In this document: piece by piece, positions 6,895 through 13,104 of the stretch | Numbering within the stretch: the stretch's first letter is position 1 | Layout of the letters: each line of letters opens with the position of its first letter | Origin: JAUIEH01 sp964483375 | GTDB taxonomy: Bacteria; Pseudomonadota; Alphaproteobacteria; Caulobacterales; Maricaulaceae | Reading direction: 5' to 3' | DNA length: 14,280 nucleotides | Assembly (NCBI GenBank): GCA_964483375.1 | Contig: CAZABJ010000065.1 | Span: 1-14,280, forward strand | Position numbers and translations under genes: made by a program | Notes under the pieces: model-generated | Seen by the model: only the letters and a program-made list of their open reading frames with translations | What the model was told of the DNA's origin: nothing | Database searches by the model: none

Positions 6895-7668
6895 TTAGCC
6901 GGGCTCGACGTCGGCTTGGGCGAGCCCTTCTGCGAGCAACGCATCGAGCAGGGGCACGTTGAAACCGCCCACCGGCGTGCCGTTGATGATGAAGTAGGGC
7001 GTGCCGCGCATGCCGACGCGTTCGCCCAATTCCAGGGTCTCATCGAGCTGCAGGGCGATCGCTTCTTCGTCCATGACGTTTTGAAGCCATCGCATATTGA
7101 TGTTCAGCGACCGGGCGATATCACGAACCACGGGCTCGGAAATCCCGCCTTCATGCTCCATCAGCGCGAAATGGAAATCGAGGTATCGGTCCTGTTGGAT
7201 CGAGGCCAGCGCGGCGCGAGCGGCGAACCCGGAGCCGGGATTGCTGGTCATGAAGATGGGGCTTTCTTTAAACACCACCCGCACATTGTCGCCATGGGTC
7301 TCGATGACCTCGCGCACCCACTCGGTGCTGCGGCGGCAGAAGCCGCAATTATAATCGAAAAACTCAACGATCTGGACCGGCGCGTCTTCAGGCCCGATCG
7401 CGAAGTCGCGCGGGTCTCTGAGCAGGGCGTCGGCCTCAGCGGGAATGTTTGATTGCAGGCTTGCAAGTTCCGCGGCTTCTTCGGCTTGGATTTGCGCCTG
7501 GAGCAGGATGAGCGCTTCTTCGATGATCGAAGGGTTTTCGAGAATGTAGTCGCGGACGATTTCGCGGACTTCGTCGCGTTCGGTCTCGTTCAACCCGGAC
7601 TGAGCCGAGGCGGCTGGTGCGGCGAATGCGGCCATAACGAGCCCGGCGATCAGAGTACGCTGCAACAA
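6895..7668 (-). CDS. Periplasmic DsbA/ScsC-like thiol-disulfide oxidoreductase
   Basis: This protein makes, breaks or shuffles disulfide bonds in periplasmic proteins. The 257-residue product has a signal peptide (residues 1-22, ending AASA). An acidic helical region follows (about 28-75) with RDYILENPSIIEEAL, which resembles the N-terminal domain of ScsC-type proteins that mediates oligomerisation. The thioredoxin-fold domain carries the redox pair Cys108-Gly-Phe-Cys111 in FFDYNCGFC and the cis-proline loop GTPYF (Pro224). The start is TTG 7668 with GGAGG five bases upstream; a second TTG directly follows. It lies 124 bases downstream of the M48 protease gene on the same strand. Whether it is an oxidase (DsbA) or an isomerase (ScsC/DsbC-like) cannot be told from sequence alone. 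Confidence 0.88.
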   Translation of the reverse strand: MLQRTLIAGLVMAAFAAPAASAQSGLNETERDEVREIVRDYILENPSIIEEALILLQAQIQAEEAAELASLQSNIPAEADALLRDPRDFAIGPEDAPVQIVEFFDYNCGFCRRSTEWVREVIETHGDNVRVVFKESPIFMTSNPGSGFAARAALASIQQDRYLDFHFALMEHEGGISEPVVRDIARSLNINMRWLQNVMDEEAIALQLDETLELGERVGMRGTPYFIINGTPVGGFNVPLLDALLAEGLAQADVEPG

Positions 7669-7776
7669 GGAAACCTCCGATAAGCTTGCGTTTGTCGAGC
7701 GGCGCGGCGTGTGCGCGCACGCTCTGATGCGATCACGGCGACCTTATGGCCGCCGGGTCCGGTTCGCCCATCACGG

Positions 7777-7790
7777 TCGCGTTAACGCGA
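7777..7790. repeat. Perfect 14-base palindrome TCGCGTTAACGCGA
   Basis: TCGCGTTAACGCGA is its own reverse complement and lies just after the M48 protease stop codon (7795-7793, minus strand), in the 124-base gap before the dsbA-like gene. It could form a 5-bp stem with a TTAA loop or be a dimeric regulator site. No T-tract follows, so it is not a standard intrinsic terminator. Nothing else in the gap stands out. Confidence 0.4.
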
Positions 7791-7792
7791 AC

Positions 7793-9145
7793 TCAGCCGC
7801 CGCGGCGGTTCCGTGCGCCTTGCTCGGCGAGCGCGGCGTTAAGCGTGGCGACGATATCGTTGGCGCGGTGCCAGTCCGGCGTGCCGCGCTCCAACTCGTC
7901 CCGGGCGGCGGCTGCAAAGGCGCGCGCGCGGCCGGGTTCGATGAAGTAGAAGCGCTCCGCGGTGGCGAGCTGCGCCAAGGCGGTATTGCCTTGCCGCTCA
8001 TGCAACTCGGCTTGCAGCGCCCATGCCCAACCGCTGAGCCGCTCCGTGCGCATGGCGAAGGAGAGGTGGGTTTGGGCTTCCTCAAGCAGCGCGTCGTCAT
8101 CTGCGCGGATCAGCGACTGCGCGAGCCCCAGATGCAACAGCCCCACATCGGGGGCGAGTTCGACGGCGCGGCGATAGTCGGGAATGCCCTCTGCCGCCCG
8201 GCCGTTTTCGTAGAAGATTTGGCCCCGCAGCTCATGGAAATAGGGGTTGTCCGGCTCGCGACCGATCAGCACGTCGATTTCTCTCAAAGCATCTCGAATC
8301 GCGCCGGCGCGGAAATTGGCGATGGCGCGTGCGTAATGTGCTGGGGAGGATTCGTCCTCAAGCGGATACCGGACAAGGGTGACGCGCAACGGTTCGGTGA
8401 AGCCGATGATTTTGGCCTGGGCGCGGGCCAGCATCTCCACATGTTCGGGCGGGTCGAGCGCGTCGGCATGCTCTTGGGCTTCCACCCGCACGCGCAACGC
8501 CTCGATACGGTCAGAGGAAAGCGGGTGGGTGCGGAAATAGGGGTCCCGACGCTCCGACAGCACTTCTTGGTAGCGGAAGCGATCAAAGAACGCGATCAGC
8601 CCGCGTGAGGACTGGCCCGTCGCTTCCAAGAACTGCACCGCGGAGATGTCGGCCGCCGATTCTTGAGCCTGGGTATGCTGGAAAAAGGATAACAGGGCGA
8701 ATTGCTGGGAGCTCGCGATCAAGCCCGCCGCCGCGCCGCCTTCACCGGCAAGCGCCGCCAGCAATCCGGCCGCCATGGTGAGCACGGCCGGCCCCATCGC
8801 CGACCGCATGCCGTCCATCGTACGGATAAGGTGGCCGCTTGCGATGTGGCCGGCCTCGTGCGCGATGACCGCTTTCAATTCGTTGGGCGTTTCTGCGGTG
8901 ATGATGATGCCGGTGTGCAGGAATATGTTCTGCCCGCCGGTCACGAAGGCGTTCATCGTGTTGTCGTTGACGATGTAGGTGTTCACAGCTTCAGGGTCGA
9001 GTTCAGCGGCGACCAGAATCGGGTCGGTGAACTCGCGAATCATCGCCTCGATTTCGGCGTCGCGGATCAATGACTGCGCCTGAGCGGGCGCCCAGAACAG
9101 AATGACGGCGAAAAACCCGGCTGCGAATGAGCGCATCAGCCCCAT
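7793..9145 (-). CDS. Periplasmic M48 family metalloprotease with TPR domain, BepA-like
   Basis: This is a zinc endopeptidase likely to act in the periplasm on outer-membrane protein assembly, like E. coli BepA/YfgC. From ATG 9145 (AAGGA upstream) it has 450 residues. A signal peptide ends AQA at about 24. The catalytic domain has His96-Glu-Ala-Gly-His100 (HEXXH) and the third ligand Glu162 in QESAAD. The RTHPLSSDRI segment is typical of M48 proteases. The C-terminal half (about 275-440) is helical with TPR-like pairs, for example the repeat around ELRGQIFYENGRAAEG. An upstream GTG at 9178 would place extra residues before the signal peptide and is rejected. It is divergent from the DUF1993 gene and upstream of the dsbA-like gene, consistent with a joint role in envelope quality control. 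Confidence 0.92.
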   Translation of the reverse strand: MGLMRSFAAGFFAVILFWAPAQAQSLIRDAEIEAMIREFTDPILVAAELDPEAVNTYIVNDNTMNAFVTGGQNIFLHTGIIITAETPNELKAVIAHEAGHIASGHLIRTMDGMRSAMGPAVLTMAAGLLAALAGEGGAAAGLIASSQQFALLSFFQHTQAQESAADISAVQFLEATGQSSRGLIAFFDRFRYQEVLSERRDPYFRTHPLSSDRIEALRVRVEAQEHADALDPPEHVEMLARAQAKIIGFTEPLRVTLVRYPLEDESSPAHYARAIANFRAGAIRDALREIDVLIGREPDNPYFHELRGQIFYENGRAAEGIPDYRRAVELAPDVGLLHLGLAQSLIRADDDALLEEAQTHLSFAMRTERLSGWAWALQAELHERQGNTALAQLATAERFYFIEPGRARAFAAAARDELERGTPDWHRANDIVATLNAALAEQGARNRRGG

Positions 9146-9260
9146 GGGAGAGCTTCCTTCATCCAAACTCGTCCCCACCCGGCGCGCATGTTAACGTGCG
9201 CTGGCTGCGAAGCAATGAAGCCGAGCGGTAACGATTATCCCAATTCCGTCAATCGCCGCG

Positions 9261-9288
9261 CGCCGCTCTCCTAAGAGAAGCCGCGGCG
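9261..9288. repeat. Hairpin in the divergent intergenic region before the DUF1993 gene
   Basis: CGCCGC-TCTC (9261-9270) pairs with GAGA (9275-9278) and, after a four-base bulge, GCGGCG (9283-9288), around a CTAA loop. It lies in the 174-base gap between the M48 protease and the DUF1993 gene, 31 bases before the DUF1993 ATG, and so probably in its 5' leader. No T-tract follows. I recognised no convincing promoter in the rest of the gap. Confidence 0.35.
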
Positions 9289-9319
9289 CCGTGGGGAACG
9301 CCCCCTTTCAGGAGCGACT

Positions 9320-9880
9320 ATGACGCCGACGACCCTGCTTGCGCCGACCTTCACTCAGATGTTGGGCGCGCTTTCGTCCTGGCTTGTCAAGGCGGAAGGG
9401 GCGATGGATGACGCCGACCGGCTTTTGTCCGCCCGGCTGGCGCCGGACATGTACACGCTCTCAGGCCAAGTCAGGTTTGCGTGCGTGCAAGCTTATGAGG
9501 CCGCGTTCAGACTGAGGGGCGAGCCGCTGGGCGCGATTTGCGAGACCCTGGCTGCGGAGGGCCGCAATGCAGAGGACCGTCCCGGCGACATGGCCGCGGC
9601 GAAGGCCTGCATCGCGGAGACCGTGGCTTATCTGAGCGAGCTCGACGAACAGGCGCTCGACCAAGGGAGCGGTCGGGCGATCGTTCTCGCCCTGCCAAAC
9701 GGCATGACGTTCGATATGACGGGCGAGGCTTATGTCCGGGATTGGGTGCTGCCGCAGTTCTATTTCCACCTCATGGCGGCTTATGCGATCCTGAGAAGCC
9801 AAGGCGTCGCTGTGGGGAAGCCCGATTATGTCGGGCACATGTTCGCTTATTTGCGAAAGGATGCCCAGCCGGCGTCCTAA
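9320..9880 (+). CDS. DUF1993 family protein
   Basis: The 186-residue product starts at ATG 9320 with AGGAG five bases upstream. It shows the DUF1993 pattern: an N-terminal FTQMLGALSSWL helix, ADRLLSARLAPDMYTLSGQV (about residues 32-51), then a C-terminal FYFHLMAAYAILRSQGV helix (147-163) followed by GKPDY. The family has a DinB-like four-helix fold of unknown function and is cytoplasmic, with no signal peptide or membrane segment. His150 is the kind of residue that binds metal in DinB-type folds, but I cannot show that here. It stands alone, divergent from the M48 gene and followed by a 206-base gap and a tRNA gene. Confidence 0.82.
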   Translation: MTPTTLLAPTFTQMLGALSSWLVKAEGAMDDADRLLSARLAPDMYTLSGQVRFACVQAYEAAFRLRGEPLGAICETLAAEGRNAEDRPGDMAAAKACIAETVAYLSELDEQALDQGSGRAIVLALPNGMTFDMTGEAYVRDWVLPQFYFHLMAAYAILRSQGVAVGKPDYVGHMFAYLRKDAQPAS

Positions 9881-10017
9881 GCCGCGCGCCTGCGGGGTCG
9901 AGAATGCGCCCGAAGGGGCGTTAGGGCCTCGCGGGGGATATCACGGCTGGGGGCGCAGGGAGATTGCCGGCGTCTTACGCTTTGTTCAGCCTCGGCTTCG
10001 GCGCGCCGCGCGCAAGC

Positions 10018-10046
10018 CTTCACATCCCCCCGCGGCTCTGCTATCC
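10018..10046 (+). promoter_or_regulatory. Candidate promoter of tRNA-Leu(GAG)
   Basis: CTTCAC (10018-10023) and CTATCC (10041-10046) are 17 bases apart and resemble the alphaproteobacterial consensus CTTGAC-N17-CTATAT (5 of 6 and 4 of 6). Transcription would start near 10053, about 34 bases before the mature tRNA. The preceding sequence from 9881 holds no gene that I can recognise. Confidence 0.45.
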
Positions 10047-10054
10047 AGCTGCGC

Positions 10055-10074
10055 CCCGGGCCGAAGGCCCTGGG
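10055..10074 (+). other. Strong hairpin in the 5' leader of the tRNA-Leu precursor
   Basis: CCCGGGCC (10055-10062), loop GAA, and GGCCC-T-GGG (10066-10074) form eight G-C pairs with a single bulged T. It ends 12 bases before the tRNA 5' end, inside the predicted transcript. It may shape RNase P processing or protect the 5' end. It is not followed by a T-tract. Confidence 0.4.
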
Positions 10075-10086
10075 ACTGAGTGCAAT

Positions 10087-10173
10087 GCGGTCGTGGCGGA
10101 ACTGGTAGACGCGCAGCGTTGAGGTCGCTGTGGGGTAAAACCCGTGGAAGTTCGAGTCTTCTCGACCGCACCA
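10087..10173 (+). tRNA. tRNA-Leu(GAG)
   Basis: The 87-base gene folds as a class II tRNA. The acceptor stem is GCGGTCG with CGACCGC, the discriminator is A, and CCA is encoded (10171-10173). The D arm GCGGAACTGGTAGACGC is typical of bacterial tRNA-Leu. A perfect anticodon stem CAGCG/CGCTG encloses the loop TTGAGGT with anticodon GAG at 10121-10123, reading CUC and CUU leucine codons. The long variable arm pairs GGG with CCC, and the T loop is TTCGAGT. CUC is expected to be common in such a GC-rich genome. Confidence 0.97.
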
Positions 10174-10332
10174 TTCGCCCGCGCCGGGGGCGTAAAGCCG
10201 GCGGCTTCATCGCCATGAAACGCGGCGCGGCGCGCTAAGAGACGGCGTCGGCCTTATCGCCGCACGCGATCGCCTCGCGCTTGGGCGCCGCGCGGCGGAA
10301 AGTCCGTGCTTTTCCCGGCGGAGGGACAGGAT

Positions 10333-11718
10333 ATGGGACAGAACGACGTCGATACCGCCGCGGAGGGCCACGCGGGCGGCGTGGATTTGCGGCAGGTCGC
10401 AGCCTTGGTCGGCGCGATCGCGGACGGTGACGGTCCGCTCATCGAGAGCCAGCTTTCCGACATCCACCCCGCCGACGCCGCAGACGCCCTTGAACAACTC
10501 TCAAACGAGCAATTCCAGGCCGCTGTCGCGCTGAGCCCGGGGGCGTTTTCGCCCGACGTGCTGGCTGAACTCGACGTGGATTTGCGCGAAGCGGCGATCG
10601 AAGAGCTGCCTGTTGCGAAAATCGCCGAAGCCGTCACCGCGCTCGATTCCGACGATGCGCGCTTGGTCGTGGAAGGCTTGGACGAGGACCGTCTGGAAGC
10701 TGTTCTCGCTGAGGTGTCCGAGCGGGACCGGCGCGCCGTTGAAGACAGTCTCGCGTTTGACGAGGAGACCGTCGGCCGGCTCATGCAGCGCGAATTCGTC
10801 GCCGCGCCGCAGTTCTGGACCGCCAACGACGCCATCGAGCATATGCGCGCCGCGGGCGCGACCGACCTGCCTGAGACCTTTTTCGAAATCTATGTCGTTG
10901 ATCCGGGGTTCCGCCCCATCGGCGTGGTTACCTTGGCGGCGTTTCTGCGCCATCCCCGCGAAGCCAAGCTCGCCGACATCATGGCGCCGCTGCAAGTGCG
11001 CATCACGCCCGACATGGACCAAGAAGACGCTGCGTATGTCTTCCGCAAATATCACCTCGCGCAGGCCCCGGTGGTCGATGACGCGGGCCGCCTCACCGGC
11101 ATGGTGACCGTCGATGACGTCGTTGACGTCATCCAAGAGGAGAACGCCGAAGACCTGCTCGCGCTGGCGGGCGTGAAAGAAGCGGGATTGGCGATGACGG
11201 CGGTCGCCCAAGTGCGCTCCCGCGCGCCTTGGCTCTTCATCAATCTCTGCACCGCCCTGGGCGCGTCTCTGGTGATATCGGCGTTTTCCGAAACGATTGC
11301 GGAACTGGTCGCTCTGGCGGTTTTGATGCCCATTGTGAGCGCGCTTGGCGGCTCGGTGGGCACGCAGGCGCTTGCGGTGTCGGTCCGGTCGCTCGCATCC
11401 CGTGATTTGACCGCGGCGAATACCGGTCGCGCGATTGCGCGGGAAGCCGTAGCGGCTTTGCTGAACGGGCTGATATTCGCGGCCCTCTTAGGGGCGATTG
11501 CGGCGCTGTGGTTCTCCAATCCCGCCCTGGGCGGGGTGATCGCTGCAGCGTTGGGGCTGACGTTCCTCTGGGGCGGGGTGACCGGCATCGTCGTGCCGCT
11601 GACCTTGCAGCGGCTCGGCGCCGACCCTGCGGTGGCGTCCTCGGTATTCGTGACCGCATCCACCGACATGGTCGGGTTTTTCTTGTTTTTGGGCTTTGCA
11701 GCGGCTGTTCTGGGCTAG
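10333..11718 (+). CDS. mgtE: Magnesium transporter MgtE
   Basis: MgtE is a dimeric, magnesium-gated Mg2+ channel of the inner membrane. From ATG 10333, with GGAGGG upstream, it has 461 residues. The cytoplasmic MgtE N domain (about 25-130) has repeated Asp/Glu-rich helices. A CBS pair (about 150-270) follows with VTVDDVVDVIQEE. The membrane domain (about 298-461) has five hydrophobic segments. The pore-region motif reads MPIVSALGGSVGTQALAV, where Thermus MgtE has GGNTGNQ, so the Asn is Ser here. ASTD near the C-terminus supplies Asp445, the position of the Thermus selectivity residue Asp432. GTG 10306 is a weaker start. The 159 bases between the tRNA and this gene hold no recognised feature beyond weak GC-rich inverted repeats. 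Confidence 0.95.
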   Translation: MGQNDVDTAAEGHAGGVDLRQVAALVGAIADGDGPLIESQLSDIHPADAADALEQLSNEQFQAAVALSPGAFSPDVLAELDVDLREAAIEELPVAKIAEAVTALDSDDARLVVEGLDEDRLEAVLAEVSERDRRAVEDSLAFDEETVGRLMQREFVAAPQFWTANDAIEHMRAAGATDLPETFFEIYVVDPGFRPIGVVTLAAFLRHPREAKLADIMAPLQVRITPDMDQEDAAYVFRKYHLAQAPVVDDAGRLTGMVTVDDVVDVIQEENAEDLLALAGVKEAGLAMTAVAQVRSRAPWLFINLCTALGASLVISAFSETIAELVALAVLMPIVSALGGSVGTQALAVSVRSLASRDLTAANTGRAIAREAVAALLNGLIFAALLGAIAALWFSNPALGGVIAAALGLTFLWGGVTGIVVPLTLQRLGADPAVASSVFVTASTDMVGFFLFLGFAAAVLG

Positions 11719-11754
11719 CGCGCGGGGTTAGCGGCCGCACGTCGCGGGCGAGAC

Positions 11755-11768
11755 GGCGTCTTTTTTGC
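11755..11768 (+). promoter_or_regulatory. Sigma-54-like -24/-12 element upstream of spmX
   Basis: GG (11755-11756) and GC (11767-11768) are spaced exactly ten bases apart, in GGCGTCTTTTTTGC, which resembles TGGCAC-N5-TTGC. Transcription would begin near 11780, about 35 bases before spmX. In Caulobacter spmX is activated by TacA, a sigma-54-dependent regulator, so the element is in the expected place. The T6 run could instead belong to a weak mgtE terminator (GCCG at 11733-11736 with CGGC at 11754-11757 ahead of the T-run). Confidence 0.4.
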
Positions 11769-11792
11769 TCCAGGCGAGGGAGAACCGCCATC

Positions 11793-11870
11793 ATGTGCCT
11801 GGACGAAACGCATCATGACGCTGCGCAAAAAACTTTCCCGCGCCGGGTTGGACTTCATCAAGGCCCATGA
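11793..11870 (+). other. Possible short upstream ORF overlapping the spmX start
   Basis: ATG 11793 opens a 25-codon frame ending at TGA 11870, out of frame with spmX, whose ATG is at 11815. The purine-rich GAGGGAGAA (11776-11784) lies nearer to this ATG than to that of spmX, which itself has only a GGA before it. The peptide (MCLDETHHDAAQK...) resembles nothing I know. It may be accidental, or it may tune spmX translation. Confidence 0.2.
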
Positions 11871-13056
11871 GGGCTACCGGCGACGGGCGGCTGAGTTGCC
11901 CTCGGGCGGCTGGGTGGTGGGTTACAGCCACACCCAAACCGCCGCCGCCGAAGTCGAAGTCGAGCCCGAAGAAGCCGAACAGCTCTTGCTGCACGACCTC
12001 AAACCCATCGTCGGCGCCGTGAATGATTTGGTCCTTGCGCCCTTGACGCAAAACCAATTCGACGCGTTGGTTTCCCTCGCATTCAACATCGGCCCCCGGC
12101 AATTCCGGCTTTCCGGCATCGTGCGGCATGTCAATGAAGGCCGTCCCCTTGACGCGGCCGCGTCGTTTGACGTGTGGCGCAAAGCCGAAGTGGAGGGGGA
12201 GGCGGTCGTGGTCGACGCGCTGGTGCGCCGCCGGGCCATGGAGAAGGCGCTTTTCCTCACGCCGGATGCGCCGATCGCCGCGCCGACCGCAGAACTCCGC
12301 GTCGTGGCCGACCCGAATGCGGTTTACGTCGCGCCCATGGAAGGGGCGGTTAGGGCGTCGGTCGACCTTAACGGCGAGCGCGCGGTTCCGGTGGTTGCGG
12401 GTTCGGAGGATGACGCGGAACCCGTTTCTGCGCCCGCCCAAGCCGCCGCGAATGAAATCATCGCGCGGCTCAACCGGATTTTGCCAGCCGGAGACGAGGC
12501 CGCGCCCAACATTTTCGCTGATCCCGCGTTAGGGTCGGGGGAAGAGAAATCCCCCAGCGCGCACCCGCTTGCGCCTGGTCCTGCGCCCGCGCCGGCTGCG
12601 CTGAAGACCGATCCCGAACCCAGCCAACCACCCCCTTCGACTGGCGTCGCCTCGGCGCCCCCCTTCGGCCCGCCGCCCGGGGGCGCCATCCTCCATGCGT
12701 CACGGGATGAGCCGGTCGACGTTTCTCCCCGCCAAGCGAACGCGCCCGCGCACACGCCAGAGCGCAACGGCGCGCGCGGCGTGTTTGACACCGATTTTGC
12801 GTGGACCGGGGAGGTTGAAGCCGAGCGGGTCGAAAAACGCGGCGGCGGATGGAACTGGTTGGTGGGTCTTGTGGGGCTCGTCCTCATTTTGGCGAGCGCC
12901 TACGGGTTGGCTGCGGTCTCCGGCATGGCCGCGCAGGACCCCAGTCGGGATTTGTGGCGCGCCGGCTCGGTGGTCGGTCTCGTAAGCGGCGTTCTGGCCG
13001 TTTTCTCCGCTGTTTACGGCGGGATGCGGGGGCTTGGCCACGTCATTGAAGAATAG
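11815..13056 (+). CDS. spmX: SpmX-like polar developmental regulator with lysozyme-type domain
   Basis: In Caulobacter, SpmX localises to the stalked pole, interacts with PopZ and recruits and activates the histidine kinase DivJ, which controls DivK/CtrA. The 413-residue product has the SpmX architecture. A GH24 phage-lysozyme-type domain (about 5-150, with HEGYRRRAAELPSGGW and PLTQNQFDALVSLAFNIG) comes first, then a long acidic Ala/Pro-rich region (about 150-345), then two membrane segments (about 346-369 and 381-403). There is no signal peptide, and Lys/Arg before the first membrane segment suggests a cytoplasmic lysozyme domain. The catalytic Glu is kept (Glu19), but by alignment with T4 lysozyme Asp20 is Leu28 and Thr26 is Val34, so hydrolysis is unlikely. 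An endolysin is unlikely because of the membrane hairpin and the lack of phage genes nearby. Confidence 0.88.
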   Translation: MTLRKKLSRAGLDFIKAHEGYRRRAAELPSGGWVVGYSHTQTAAAEVEVEPEEAEQLLLHDLKPIVGAVNDLVLAPLTQNQFDALVSLAFNIGPRQFRLSGIVRHVNEGRPLDAAASFDVWRKAEVEGEAVVVDALVRRRAMEKALFLTPDAPIAAPTAELRVVADPNAVYVAPMEGAVRASVDLNGERAVPVVAGSEDDAEPVSAPAQAAANEIIARLNRILPAGDEAAPNIFADPALGSGEEKSPSAHPLAPGPAPAPAALKTDPEPSQPPPSTGVASAPPFGPPPGGAILHASRDEPVDVSPRQANAPAHTPERNGARGVFDTDFAWTGEVEAERVEKRGGGWNWLVGLVGLVLILASAYGLAAVSGMAAQDPSRDLWRAGSVVGLVSGVLAVFSAVYGGMRGLGHVIEE

Positions 13057-13076
13057 CGCGTCGGCGCCCTTGCCAC

Positions 13077-13092
13077 GCGCGCTCGAGCGTGC
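13077..13092. repeat. Inverted repeat just before the isovaleryl-CoA dehydrogenase gene
   Basis: GCGCGCTCGAGCGTGC is an inverted repeat with a perfect CGCTCGAGCG core and one G-T mismatch. It lies in the 48-base gap after spmX, 12 bases before the ATG at 13105, where a ribosome site would be expected; none is visible. It could be an operator for a regulator of branched-chain amino acid breakdown, or a leader hairpin. No T-tract follows. Confidence 0.35.
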
Positions 13093-13104
13093 AGATTCCA
13101 CCGC

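Noticed and set aside
7709..8608. Plus-strand open frame of 299 codons opposite the M48 protease gene
   Set aside because: The minus-strand frame has HEXXH, a signal peptide and TPRs. The plus frame has no recognisable domain.
9179..9319. CtrA-type TTAA-N7-TTAA site in the M48/DUF1993 gap
   Set aside because: A single GTTAAC is present near 9190 but there is no second half-site at the right distance.
10174..10332. Magnesium-responsive leader (M-box) before mgtE
   Set aside because: Only GC-rich weak inverted repeats are seen, with no M-box-like conserved core. M-boxes are not expected in this lineage.
10501..11211. Minus-strand open frame of 236 codons opposite mgtE
   Set aside because: The MgtE frame is conserved along its length. 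The antisense product is His/Arg-rich with no family resemblance.
11815..12270. Lysozyme domain as evidence for a prophage or endolysin cassette
   Set aside because: There is no holin, spanin, tail or integrase gene nearby. The membrane hairpin and the linker match SpmX, and neighbours on both sides are core genes.
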